Notes: generated by a model not told the origin, from the sequence alone. 10,193 bases of DNA from Melioribacteraceae bacterium (GCA_026987055.1 JALSNL010000319.1:1-10193), one strand, 5' to 3'. Positions 1 through 7,195 are shown, numbered from the stretch's first letter. Translations and numbers: made by a program.

Positions 1-478
1 CGCTTTGTTCGATTCTATGACGGTTGGTGAAAATGTAGGTTTACCTTTAGTTGAAAATGATTACAATTTAACCGAAACGGAATTAAACAAACGTATTGAT
101 AAAATGCTTTCTATGGTAGATTTGCCCGGAATAGAAAATTTAAAACCGGCGGAACTTTCCGGTGGAATGAAAAAACGTGTTGGCTTGGCAAGAGCATTAA
201 TTACCGAACCGGAATATATTTTATATGACGAACCTACAACAGGCCTCGATCCTATAATGTCGGATTCTATAGACGAATTAATAAAAAATCTTGCCGAACA
301 ATTAAAAGTTACTTCCATTGTTGTTACACACGATATGTTCAGCGTAAAAAATGTTGCCGATAAAATTGCAATGATGCACGAAGGGAAAATTTATTTTGAA
401 GGAACTCCGCAACAACTTATAGATTCTACCGATAAAATTGTTGTTGATTTTATTAGCAGAACCGGTTTTAATAAATAA
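1..478 (+). CDS. ABC transporter ATP-binding protein, MlaF-like (5' truncated by window edge)
   Basis: ATPase subunit of an ABC importer or lipid transporter. The reading frame is open to the window edge: codon GCT at 2-4 gives Ala ahead of Leu-Phe-Asp-Ser-Met. The TTG at 5 is therefore an ordinary codon, not a start, and Walker A lies upstream of the window. Visible ABC elements, in order, are the post-Q-loop stretch ALFDSMTVGENV, the signature LSGGMKKR (155-178), Walker B and D-loop YILYDEPTTGLDP (about 215-253), and the H-loop His in VVTHD (codon 329-331). The ALFDSMTV…ENV segment, the GGMKKRVGLARA signature and the EGTPQQL ending are typical of MlaF/Ttg2A, which powers phospholipid traffic between the membranes with MlaE and MlaD. 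The permease would be expected upstream. No MCE (mlaD) gene follows, so the specific Mla role is inferred from family resemblance. Confidence that it is an ABC ATPase is very high. Confidence 0.93.
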   Translation, partial: ALFDSMTVGENVGLPLVENDYNLTETELNKRIDKMLSMVDLPGIENLKPAELSGGMKKRVGLARALITEPEYILYDEPTTGLDPIMSDSIDELIKNLAEQLKVTSIVVTHDMFSVKNVADKIAMMHEGKIYFEGTPQQLIDSTDKIVVDFISRTGFNK

Positions 479-538
479 TTTAATCGTACATTTCGTTTTT
501 TATTGCCGCACATAATTTTAACCGTATTTTTAATTACA

Positions 539-571
539 TTTGTTTATCGGATAAACTTTATATTTTATAAT
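539..571 (+). promoter_or_regulatory. possible promoter upstream of the exported DUF4412-like protein
   Basis: The 114-base gap after the ABC gene contains TTTG at 539-542, TATATTTT at 559-566 (compare the Bacteroidota -7 box TAnnTTTG) and an overlapping TATAAT at 566-571. All lie 22 or more bases before the ATG at 593. The spacing is 16 bases from TTTG to the TA box, or about 21 to TATAAT. Neither fits a consensus well, and AT-rich DNA yields such matches by chance. This is a weak call. Confidence 0.22.
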
Positions 572-592
572 ATTAACAAAAGGTATGGGAAA

Positions 593-1489
593 ATGAAAAA
601 GTTTTTAAAATTTTTAATTTTATCTTTTTTGCTTTTTACAATAGTTACAGAAGCACAAAATTATAAAAAATACGCCCCTAAAAGTGGATATATGGAATAC
701 ACACTTTCTGGCAATGCAATCGGAACAAGTAAAATTTATTGGGATGATTGGGGTAGAAAAGAATTACATGTTGATGATACAAAAACTACTGTTTTCGGTA
801 TGACAAATGAAGAACATAAAAGAACTTTAATGTTAGGAACCGATGTTTATACTTGGAAAGAAAATAGTAAACAAATTCAAAAAAGTGAAAATCCTGTAGC
901 ACGTGTTTGGAAAGACAACAATTATGATGAAAACGATATTGATACCTTTTCTAAAAAAACTTTGGAATCATCAGGTTTTAAAAAAAACGGAGAAGAAACA
1001 ATTAATGGCAGAGCTTGTGATGTTTATGAAGGAGTAGCAGGGAAAGTATGGATTTCCCAAAAAGAGAAAATAGGAGTAAAATCCAATATAAAAATTCTTG
1101 GTATTGATGTTATCTCCGAAGCTACTAAAATTGAGCTTAATAAAAGTATAAGTTCTTCTCTGTTTGAAATACCCAAAGGAATGGAAATAGTTACCGTTGA
1201 ACAAGCAAATTCCGGGCAAGCAAACAATCAAGAGGATATAAAAAATCAAATTAAAAATATATTTAAAAGTAATTCTAGTAACAAGGGAACTGTTTCTAAA
1301 ACAGAAACAAAAGACACAACAAAAAAATCCGATAAAAGTTTTACAGATGAATTAATTGATTCCGGGAAAGAAGCTGCTGTTGAAGGAGCTAAAGAAGGTG
1401 CCAAAGAAACAGTTAAAGAAACTGCAAAAGACGAGGCAAAAAAAGCAACAAAGAAAACAATTAAAAAGTTATTCAAAAGTATTTTTTAA
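593..1489 (+). CDS. exported LolA/DUF4412-like protein with Lys/Ala-rich helical tail
   Basis: Predicted 298-residue exported protein of unknown function. The start at 593 is chosen over the in-frame ATG-less extension to 503 because it begins a clean type I signal peptide (MKK, then a hydrophobic run to residue 18, likely cut after TEA at 21). An AGG lies at 581-583, nine bases ahead. The body (about 28-210) is rich in beta-type segments (YMEYTLSGNAIGTSKIYWDD, KELHVDDTKTTVF, INGRACDVYEG) and ends with LFEIPKGMEI. That pattern resembles the LolA-like/DUF4412 fold, in which a final F-x-x-P-x-G strand is common. A polar linker full of Ser, Thr and Lys follows, then a tail (about 250-298) of Lys, Ala, Glu and Thr with short repeats (EGAKEGAKETVKETAKDEAK). 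The tail should form a long amphipathic helix and is unlike the body. The upstream MlaF-like gene may hint at an envelope-lipid role, but the 114-base gap argues against tight coupling. The domain name is tentative; export is well supported. Confidence 0.82.
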   Translation: MKKFLKFLILSFLLFTIVTEAQNYKKYAPKSGYMEYTLSGNAIGTSKIYWDDWGRKELHVDDTKTTVFGMTNEEHKRTLMLGTDVYTWKENSKQIQKSENPVARVWKDNNYDENDIDTFSKKTLESSGFKKNGEETINGRACDVYEGVAGKVWISQKEKIGVKSNIKILGIDVISEATKIELNKSISSSLFEIPKGMEIVTVEQANSGQANNQEDIKNQIKNIFKSNSSNKGTVSKTETKDTTKKSDKSFTDELIDSGKEAAVEGAKEGAKETVKETAKDEAKKATKKTIKKLFKSIF

Positions 1490-1518
1490 TTTGATAATAT
1501 AATTTTAGCATAATGCTG

Positions 1519-1569
1519 CCTTTGAAAAATTTAATATTATTTCTTTTCTTTGAATATTTTTTTCAAAGG
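1519..1569 (+). repeat. 11-bp perfect inverted repeat before radA (terminator-like or regulatory)
   Basis: CCTTTGAAAAA at 1519-1529 is matched exactly by its reverse complement TTTTTCAAAGG at 1559-1569, with 29 bases between. A partial third copy, CTTTGAA, lies at 1548-1554. The right arm is followed by TATTTTTATAA, a broken T-run, so it could end transcripts of the exported-protein gene 30 bases downstream of its stop. It also lies only 27 bases before the radA start, so it could instead fold in a radA leader. The stem has only four G:C pairs and the loop is long, so a strong intrinsic terminator is doubtful. Confidence 0.45.
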
Positions 1570-1596
1570 TATTTTTATAATTTATTACCGAACTAA

Positions 1597-2946
1597 ATGG
1601 CAAAGCAAAGAATAAAATATGTTTGTGCAAACTGTGGTTACGAATCTCTTACGTGGCTTGGTAAATGTCCGAACTGCAATGAATGGAATACTTTTTCGGA
1701 AGAATTTGTAGAAGCAAAATCCGGAAAGAAAAAACAAAAATTAAATGTAGATAATATTTATAAACTTAGTGAAGTTAATGGCGAAGAAGATGTTCGTATA
1801 AAAACCGGAATTAAGGAATTCGACAGAGTTTTAGGCGGCGGTTTAATTTTTGGCTCTGTGGTTTTAATTGGCGGTGATCCCGGAATTGGAAAATCAACTT
1901 TGGTTATGCAAGCCGCCGGAAGCATGAATGCAAAAGTGCTTTATGTTACAGGTGAAGAATCAGTAAAGCAAATTAGTTTGCGGGCAAAAAGATTAAAAGT
2001 AAATGATGAAAATGTTTATCTTCTTTCCGAAACGGATTTGGATTTAATTACTTCCGCAATTGACAAAGTAAAACCTCAAATTGTAATTATAGATTCCATC
2101 CAAACAATGTACAAACCAACATTTGAAAATGCCCCGGGCACAGTTACACAAATTAGAGAAAGCACATCGTACTTAATGCATTTGGCAAAAACAATCGGGT
2201 TTTCCGTTATTATTGTTGGGCATGTTACAAAAGACGGATATCTTGCCGGACCTAAAGTTCTTGAGCATATTGTTGATACCGTTCTTCAGTTTGAAGGAGA
2301 GAAAAATTATTCATACAGAATTTTACGTGCACAAAAAAACAGATTCGGGAATACAAACGAAATTGGCATATTTGAAATGCATGAAGACGGACTGACGGAA
2401 GTTAAAAATCCGAGTGAGATATTTTTAAGTGAACGCAACGATGATTTAACCGGTGCGGTTGTTACGGCAAGTATGGAAGGAACCAGACCAATTCTATTGG
2501 AAGTTCAGGCACTTGTTACACCAACAAATTTCGGTAATCCGCAGCGTGTTACTACAGGATTTGATTACAGACGTTTATCAATTCTTCTTGCTGTTTTAGA
2601 AAAAAGAGCAGGTTTTAAACTTTCCACTTATAATGTTTTTCTTAATATTGCAGGCGGAATAAAAATTGATGAACCGGCTATTGACCTTGCCGTTTGTACT
2701 GCTATTGCTTCAAGTCTTACAAACAAACCTGCAAAAAATAATTTTGTTGTACTCGGCGAAGTTGGTCTTGGCGGTGAAATACGAAGTGTCGGTCATATTG
2801 AAAAAAGAATTCAAGAAGCTGAAAAACTCGGGTTTACAAATATTGTTATTCCGCAAAATAATCTTAAATCCTTAAAACGCAAAAGTAAAATTACAATACT
2901 TACCGCCGAAGATGTTTCTTCGGTTATTCAAAAAATTCTAAAATAG
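1597..2946 (+). CDS. radA: DNA repair protein RadA (Sms)
   Basis: RecA-like ATPase and branch-migration helicase that helps process recombination intermediates in DNA repair; it is cytosolic. At 449 residues it is full length. An N-terminal C4 zinc finger has Cys at 10, 13, 24 and 27 (CANCGY…GKCPNC). Walker A GDPGIGKST spans 93-101, and Walker B IVIIDS has its Asp at 166. The RadA-specific KNRFG motif is at 247-251. A Lon-protease-like domain (about 275-449) follows, with the characteristic FLNIAGGIKIDEPAIDLAV and GEVGLGGEIRSV segments. The ATG at 1597 directly precedes the zinc finger, as expected, and no clear Shine-Dalgarno sequence is present. The transporter gene begins 24 bases after the stop, suggesting co-transcription without an obvious functional link. 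All diagnostic residues are intact. Confidence 0.98.
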   Translation: MAKQRIKYVCANCGYESLTWLGKCPNCNEWNTFSEEFVEAKSGKKKQKLNVDNIYKLSEVNGEEDVRIKTGIKEFDRVLGGGLIFGSVVLIGGDPGIGKSTLVMQAAGSMNAKVLYVTGEESVKQISLRAKRLKVNDENVYLLSETDLDLITSAIDKVKPQIVIIDSIQTMYKPTFENAPGTVTQIRESTSYLMHLAKTIGFSVIIVGHVTKDGYLAGPKVLEHIVDTVLQFEGEKNYSYRILRAQKNRFGNTNEIGIFEMHEDGLTEVKNPSEIFLSERNDDLTGAVVTASMEGTRPILLEVQALVTPTNFGNPQRVTTGFDYRRLSILLAVLEKRAGFKLSTYNVFLNIAGGIKIDEPAIDLAVCTAIASSLTNKPAKNNFVVLGEVGLGGEIRSVGHIEKRIQEAEKLGFTNIVIPQNNLKSLKRKSKITILTAEDVSSVIQKILK

Positions 2947-2970
2947 ATGTTTTTGGTACCTGAATAAATT

Positions 2971-3858
2971 ATGCCGTTAAAAAAAATTAAACATAAAAAA
3001 ATATTCCCTTTACTTGTTTTAGTTTTTCTTTCGATGATTTGGGGAAGTTCGTTTATACTTATCAAAAAAGGACTTCTTTCATTTACTCCGGTACAGGTTG
3101 CAGCTTTAAGAATATTTTTTGCTTCTGTTGTTTTATTACCTATTGCTCTAAAACATTTAGCCGTTTTCAAAAAAAACTGGAAAATGATAACGTTCATCGG
3201 TTTTATTTCTACAATTTTAACTTCATTTTTAATAGCTATTGCAGAAACAAAAATAAACAGTTCTTTGGCAGGAATGTTAAATTCTTTAACTCCTATTACC
3301 ACCTTAATAATTGGAATATTATTTTTTAAAACTAAATTTACTTTTAATCTTTTAATTGGTTTGTTGGTTGGCCTAACCGGTTCTTTACTTTTAAGTTTTA
3401 TTAATAGTAGTGGTAATCTCGGTTCTTTTAATTTTTATGTTTTATTTGTTGTTACTGTTACTTTATTATATGGATTATCCGGTAATCTGATTAAGGATTT
3501 GGTAGAAAAAGTAGATCCGTTTATTATTGTTCCTTTGGAACTAATGGCGCTTTTGCCATTAACTATTATTATTTTAATTAGCACTAATGTTTTTCAACAA
3601 ATTGCAACGCAAGAAAACGCAACTATATCTCTAGCTTCTTTGTTTATCCTTGGTGCGTTAACCACATCGTTTTCCGGAATTGTTTATATAAAATTAGTAA
3701 ACAGAACAACAGCTGTTTTTGCTGCAGCGGCTACTTACTTAATTCCTATTATGGCAATTGTTTGGGGATTTTTGGATAACGAAAAAATATTCCCTTTGCA
3801 TTTTGCTGGAGTTGGTTTAATAATAATCGGGGTTTTTCTGGTCAATAAATTTAGGTAA
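2971..3858 (+). CDS. EamA-family (DMT superfamily) transporter
   Basis: Inner-membrane protein of 295 residues, the usual size for the drug/metabolite transporter superfamily. It has about ten hydrophobic helices arranged as two EamA repeats. The N-terminal signature is clear: after a short Lys-rich cytoplasmic start comes SMIWGSSFILIKKGL (about 21-35), then a helix after P-V-Q-V-A-A-L-R. The first repeat contains the typical INSSLAGMLNSLTPITT segment. The second repeat ends with helices around AVFAAAATYLIPIMAIVWG and a final helix IIIGVFLVNKF. Members export amino acids, purines or other small metabolites, but the substrate cannot be read from the sequence. The gene follows radA by 24 bases with no visible promoter, so it is probably carried on the radA transcript. 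The start is the first ATG in frame and no strong ribosome site is seen. Confidence 0.93.
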   Translation: MPLKKIKHKKIFPLLVLVFLSMIWGSSFILIKKGLLSFTPVQVAALRIFFASVVLLPIALKHLAVFKKNWKMITFIGFISTILTSFLIAIAETKINSSLAGMLNSLTPITTLIIGILFFKTKFTFNLLIGLLVGLTGSLLLSFINSSGNLGSFNFYVLFVVTVTLLYGLSGNLIKDLVEKVDPFIIVPLELMALLPLTIIILISTNVFQQIATQENATISLASLFILGALTTSFSGIVYIKLVNRTTAVFAAAATYLIPIMAIVWGFLDNEKIFPLHFAGVGLIIIGVFLVNKFR

Positions 3859-4009
3859 AAAAGTTTTATGGAACAATTTTAAGTTTATAATGCGCAATAT
3901 GAAATTTTATTCATATAAATTTGGATAAAAAAATATTTATTTGTAAAATAATTATCCATTCTTTTGAAAAAATATCATTTTATATGTTTTCCAAAAATCA
4001 GGTTATTTT
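3859..4009. other. 151-base intergenic region with two dyads, before the SDH-type proteinase
   Basis: This very AT-rich gap precedes the proteinase pair. It holds a perfect 7-bp hairpin, ATATGAA (3897-3903) and TTCATAT (3910-3916) around a six-base loop. A 6-bp dyad, GGATAA (3923-3928) and TTATCC (3952-3957), follows. Neither is followed by a T-run, so they do not look like terminators; they could be operator-like sites. An AGG at 4000-4002, seven bases before the ATG at 4010, is a plausible ribosome site. I could not place a convincing promoter, although one is likely here. Confidence 0.35.
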
Positions 4010-4870
4010 ATGCAAGATACAAATGAACTTATTAACGAAACTCTTAAAAATAGACTTGAACAAATAGAACAAAATTTTAATGCCGATTTTATTTCTCTAA
4101 GTGGTCCTATTATTGACGGTTACGAACAAGTTTTATTACATGTTGTTGAACAATTAGAACATAAAAACAAAATTCTTTATTTTATGTTAACTACTGCCGG
4201 CGGTTCTGCAACTGCAGTTGAACGTTTTGTTAATATATTAAGATATAATTATGAAACCATAAATTTCATAATACCTGATTATGCTTATAGTGCCGGAACT
4301 ATTTTTTGTATGAGTGGCGATGATATTTATATGGATTATTATTCTGTTTTAGGCCCAATTGATCCTCAAGTTAGAAATAAAGAAGGAAAATATGTACCTG
4401 CCTTAGGATATTTAGATAAAGTAAACGAAATGATTGAAAAAGCAAAACATGGAACTTTAACAGATGCGGAATTTATAATATTAAAAGAAATGGATCTTGG
4501 GGAACTTAGAAGTTTTGAACAGGCAAAAGAATTAACCATAGATTTATTAAAAAAATGGCTTGTACAATATAAATTTAAAAATTGGAACAAGCATGAAACA
4601 AATAAAAAACTTAAAGGGAAAAATGTTACTGAAGATGAAAAGAAGAAAAGAGCTGAAGAAATTGCTGATAAATTAAGTGACAATAAACTCTGGAAATCTC
4701 ACGGGAGACCTATAAATATAGAGGAATTGAATAAACTTAAGTTAAAGATACACGATTACAGTAATGAACCTTATAGAAAATTGATTAGAGATTATTATGA
4801 ACTATTGTCCAATTTTTTAATGAAAGAACGTCGTGAAATTTTTATTCATACAAGAAAGGGATACATTTAA
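4010..4870 (+). CDS. SDH-type Clp-fold serine proteinase (ClpP/SppA-like)
   Basis: Probable serine peptidase of the ClpP/crotonase fold, in the 'serine dehydrogenase proteinase' (SDH, PF01972) group related to SppA. Of its 286 residues, the core (about 25-121) shows the fold's landmarks. ILYFMLTTAGGS (55-66) is the strand and glycine-rich oxyanion loop. FIIPDYAYSAGTIFCMSGDDI follows, with the likely nucleophile Ser94 in Y-S-A-G-T. Then comes SVLGPIDPQ (112-120), the hallmark of this group. No signal peptide or membrane helix is visible, so it should be cytosolic, unlike SppA. A charged helical insert (about 135-225) leads to WKSHGRPI, whose His231 could be a catalytic or structural residue (inference). 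Substrate and role are unknown for this protein. An AGG seven bases ahead supports the start. The next gene begins one base after the stop, so the two form a unit. Confidence 0.88.
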   Translation: MQDTNELINETLKNRLEQIEQNFNADFISLSGPIIDGYEQVLLHVVEQLEHKNKILYFMLTTAGGSATAVERFVNILRYNYETINFIIPDYAYSAGTIFCMSGDDIYMDYYSVLGPIDPQVRNKEGKYVPALGYLDKVNEMIEKAKHGTLTDAEFIILKEMDLGELRSFEQAKELTIDLLKKWLVQYKFKNWNKHETNKKLKGKNVTEDEKKKRAEEIADKLSDNKLWKSHGRPINIEELNKLKLKIHDYSNEPYRKLIRDYYELLSNFLMKERREIFIHTRKGYI

Positions 4871-4871
4871 A

Positions 4872-5063
4872 ATGGAACAAGAAAAAATATATGATAAAAT
4901 TGTTAAATTAAATAACATTGAAAAAAAGTCCGTAGAAATAGAATCTTATAAAAAAATCATTCGGCTTAACGAAAAATTGATTGAAAGAGGACTTACAAAA
5001 AAAAGAGGTTATTCTTTAGCTACAATAGCAGATAAACCTTATGAATATAAGGGAAATAATTAA
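4872..5063 (+). CDS. small charged protein coupled to the SDH-type proteinase
   Basis: I do not recognise this 63-residue protein. The ATG at 4872 is preferred over an in-frame ATG at 4833 inside the proteinase gene. It follows the proteinase stop by one base, and AAAGGG at 4855-4860 supplies a ribosome site at about 11 bases. The first 40 residues are alternately charged and hydrophobic (KIVKLNNIEK, YKKIIRLNEKLIERG) and look like two amphipathic helices or a short coiled coil. A compact tail, GLTKKRGYSLATIADKP, follows and ends in polar residues. There is no signal peptide or membrane segment. The tail looks like a conserved module rather than random sequence. Tight coupling suggests translational linkage to the proteinase and a role as partner, adaptor, substrate or inhibitor, but that is inference from position alone. 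Confidence 0.72.
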   Translation: MEQEKIYDKIVKLNNIEKKSVEIESYKKIIRLNEKLIERGLTKKRGYSLATIADKPYEYKGNN

Positions 5064-5097
5064 TTTTATACTATAAGAAAGCTTTGTCCATAGGACT

Positions 5098-5133
5098 ACT
5101 CACAGAACAAAATATCATTTTGTCTTACTGAGT
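5098..5133. terminator. hairpin between convergent transcription units, possible bidirectional terminator
   Basis: ACAAAAT (5107-5113) pairs perfectly with ATTTTGT (5117-5123) around the three-base loop ATC. After an unpaired 4/5-base bulge, ACTCA (5098-5102) pairs with TGAGT (5129-5133). The position, 35 bases after the small gene and between convergent genes, suits a terminator working in either direction. No long T-run follows the stem on either strand, so efficiency is uncertain. Confidence 0.4.
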
Positions 5134-5187
5134 GAAGCGTTCAAAATATTCTTACAGAAAAAAATCTCATTCTCAAGTTGACCGAAG
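5117..5187. repeat. possible degraded copy of a dispersed intergenic repeat
   Basis: TTTTGTCTTACTGAGTGAAG (5118-5137), followed after a gap by AAAATCTCATTCTC (5161-5174), resembles the common intergenic repeat that I recall reading roughly TGTCATTCTGAGTGAAGCGAAGAATCTC. That repeat is scattered through many Bacteroidota/Chlorobi-type genomes. Here the two blocks are separated by an AT-rich insertion of about 20 bases and carry mismatches, so it would be a decayed copy. The resemblance is from memory, and there is no second copy in this window to compare. Confidence 0.35.
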
Positions 5188-5266
5188 AATTTTATAAACG
5201 GGCTACATGCACTAATTTTATAGACTTATCGAGGAATGATAATCCATCAATCGGTCAAATATAATC

Positions 5267-6643
5267 TTATAAAATATATTTGCTCAAGTCTCTATTTTTA
5301 ACAATCGAATCTAATTTTTCATTAACCATTTCACCGTTAATTTTTATTTTACCGTCAGGCATTTTATCAGGAACATCAAACAAAATATCTTCTAGCAATG
5401 TTGTTAAAATTGTATGAAGACGACGTGCACCAATGTTTTCAACTTCTTCGTTTACTATTGTTGCAATTTTTGCAATTTCTCTAATTGCTTCGTCTTCAAA
5501 AGTTATTTCAACTTTTTCAGTTTGCAGTAAAGCGGCGTACTGTTTCAGTAAGGCATTTTCGGGAATGGTTAAAATTTTAATAAAATCCTCTTCGGTTAAA
5601 CTTTTAAGTTCAACGCGAATAGGAAAACGTCCTTGCAGTTCGGGAATTAAATCGGAAGGTTTTGAAACATGAAAAGCGCCGGAAGCTAAAAATAAAATAT
5701 GATCTGTTTTTACAGGTCCGTATTTTGTGTTAACAGTTGAACCTTCTACAATTGGCAGTAAATCACGTTGAACACCTTCGCGGGAAACATCGGGTCCGTG
5801 CCCGCCTTTGCTGTTTCCGGCAACTTTATCAATTTCATCTAGGAAAACAATTCCGGTTTCCTGCACTCTTTTAATAGCTTCTTTTTGAACATTATCCATA
5901 TCAATTAATTTTTGTGCTTCTTCTTGCGCCAAAATCTTGCGGGCTTCTTTAATTGTGGTTTTGCGTTTCTTTCTTTTCTTCGGCATCATGCTGCCAACAA
6001 TTTCTTGGATATTAATTCCCATATCATCCATTCCAAACGGACCGACAACTTGCATTCCTATTCCGCCGGTGGTAGTATCAAACTCAATCATTTTTTCATC
6101 AAGTTCGCCTTTACGTAATTTTTCACGCATCCAAACTCTGGTTTTTTCGTTTCTTACCGCTTCACTTTCTTCAGGAACTTCTCCTTCTGCAACCGGTTTG
6201 GGTGGAGTTTTAACAGGCGGAATTAGTAAATCAAGAATTTTTTCTTCTGCAATTTTATTTGCTTTTTCTTGAACCAATTCCGTTTGTTCGGCTTTTACCA
6301 TATTAACGGAAAGTTCAGTTAAATCTCTTATCATAGATTCAACATCTCTACCAACATAACCTACTTCGGTAAATTTTGAAGCTTCCACTTTATAAAAAGG
6401 TGCTCCGGTAAGTTTTGCTAATCTTCGTGCAATTTCGGTTTTCCCAACTCCGGTAGGACCAATCATAATAATATTGTTAGGCATAATTTCTTCACGAATT
6501 CCTTCGGCAACTTGTTGTCTTCTCCATCTGTTTCTTAATGCTATTGCTACGGCACGTTTTGCATCGTCTTGACCAATTATGTATTTATTAAGCTCAGTAA
6601 CAATTTGAGAAGGTGTTAAATTTTTCATAATATTTTTTTTCAT
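5267..6643 (-). CDS. hslU: HslU, ATPase subunit of the HslUV protease
   Basis: AAA+ unfoldase that feeds substrates to the HslV peptidase in the cytosol. The 458-residue protein has an N-terminal [16 protein letters not shown], Walker A GPTGVGKT (62-69) and the pore loop GYVG (95-98). A long charged I-domain (about 110-240) follows, with the insertion rich in Pro and Glu near 142-165. Walker B is IVFLDEID, with Asp269 and Glu270. The C-terminal DLSKYIL is the tail that docks into HslV, so the protein is intact. Three starts are possible: GTG at 6652 directly after the hslV stop, ATG at 6643 preceded by GTGAG, and ATG at 6628, which would begin MKNLTPSQ as in many homologues. I chose 6643 for its ribosome-site-like context. 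The gene follows hslV by a few bases, so the two are translated together. Confidence 0.97.
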   Translation of the reverse strand: MKKNIMKNLTPSQIVTELNKYIIGQDDAKRAVAIALRNRWRRQQVAEGIREEIMPNNIIMIGPTGVGKTEIARRLAKLTGAPFYKVEASKFTEVGYVGRDVESMIRDLTELSVNMVKAEQTELVQEKANKIAEEKILDLLIPPVKTPPKPVAEGEVPEESEAVRNEKTRVWMREKLRKGELDEKMIEFDTTTGGIGMQVVGPFGMDDMGINIQEIVGSMMPKKRKKRKTTIKEARKILAQEEAQKLIDMDNVQKEAIKRVQETGIVFLDEIDKVAGNSKGGHGPDVSREGVQRDLLPIVEGSTVNTKYGPVKTDHILFLASGAFHVSKPSDLIPELQGRFPIRVELKSLTEEDFIKILTIPENALLKQYAALLQTEKVEITFEDEAIREIAKIATIVNEEVENIGARRLHTILTTLLEDILFDVPDKMPDGKIKINGEMVNEKLDSIVKNRDLSKYIL

Positions 6644-6652
6644 TTTGCTCAC

Positions 6653-7195
6653 TTATTTTTCTATTGAAACAACATTAATTTTATCATTCGTATATATACA
6701 AACCTCGGATGCAGTTTTTAAAGCTTCTTTAACAATTTCTTCCGAAGAAAGATCGCTATATTTTACTAACATTTTTGCGGCTGAAAGTGCATACATTCCG
6801 CCGGAACCAATTGCTATTATTTTATCATCCGGTTCAATAACATCTCCGGTGCCGGAAACAACAAAGGTTTTATCTTCGGAAACCACAGCAAGCATTGCTT
6901 CCAATTTGCGAAGATATTTGTCGGTTCTCCAATCTTTTGCCAATTCCACAACGGAACGTTCCACGTTTCCGCGATATTGATCTAATTTTTCTTCAAAACG
7001 TCCTAATAATGTAAAAGCATCTGCCGCAGAACCTGCAAAGCCCACCAATACTTTACCGTTTAATAATTTTCTAATTTTTTTTGAATTATGTTTCATTACC
7101 GTGTTACCAAGTGTAACTTGTCCGTCTCCTCCAAGCGAAGCAACTCCTTTGTGAATTACACCAAGTATTGTTGTTGATTTAATTTTACGTTTCAA
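6653..7195 (-). CDS. hslV: HslV, peptidase subunit of the HslUV protease (TTG start)
   Basis: Threonine peptidase that forms the double-ring proteolytic core bound by HslU. The start is taken as TTG at 7195-7193, because GGAG (7205-7202) sits six bases upstream with ideal spacing. This gives 180 residues beginning MKRKIKSTTILGV. The nucleophile is Thr8 once the seven-residue leader is removed. Counting it as Thr1, Asp17 (D24, in GGDGQVTLG) and Lys33 (K40, in NSKKIRKL) fall exactly where the HslV active site needs them. Later family landmarks are GFAGSAADAFTLL and IGSGGMYALSAA. An upstream in-frame TTG at 7207 overlaps the ribosome site and is less likely. The gene lies 61 bases after the DUF486 gene and just before hslU on the same transcript. 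Confidence 0.97.
   Translation of the reverse strand: MKRKIKSTTILGVIHKGVASLGGDGQVTLGNTVMKHNSKKIRKLLNGKVLVGFAGSAADAFTLLGRFEEKLDQYRGNVERSVVELAKDWRTDKYLRKLEAMLAVVSEDKTFVVSGTGDVIEPDDKIIAIGSGGMYALSAAKMLVKYSDLSSEEIVKEALKTASEVCIYTNDKINVVSIEK

Larger units (their letters stand above)
5064..5266. other. 203-base non-coding region between convergent genes
   Basis: The proteinase pair (plus) and hslU (minus) converge here. No open frame of note is present. Besides the hairpin and the repeat-like tract listed separately, the region has a small GTCC-ATA-GGAC dyad (5086-5096). It also has an 8-bp inverted repeat, TTGACCGA (5178-5185) and TCGGTCAA (5251-5258), 65 bases apart, and AATTTTATA twice (about 5188 and 5213). 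Its composition is less AT-biased than the other gaps (for example GAAGCG, ACGGGCTACATGC), which suggests an inserted or decayed element rather than simple spacer. Confidence 0.5.

Noticed and set aside
5..7. TTG as start of the ABC ATPase
   Set aside because: The frame is open to the window edge, and the encoded residues are the middle of an ABC domain that needs an upstream Walker A.
503..592. 30-codon N-terminal extension of the exported protein
   Set aside because: It starts at a non-ATG codon, has no ribosome site and would bury a clear signal peptide that begins at 593.
1507..1517. AGCATAATGCT dyad
   Set aside because: Only 5 bp with a one-base centre; it cannot fold as a hairpin, and a site this short is easily chance.
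4833..4871. earlier start for the small protein inside the proteinase gene
   Set aside because: It lies in coding sequence with no ribosome site. The ATG at 4872 has one and follows the stop directly.
5937..6272. open frame opposite hslU
   Set aside because: It is antisense to the hslU I-domain, a by-product of codon bias.
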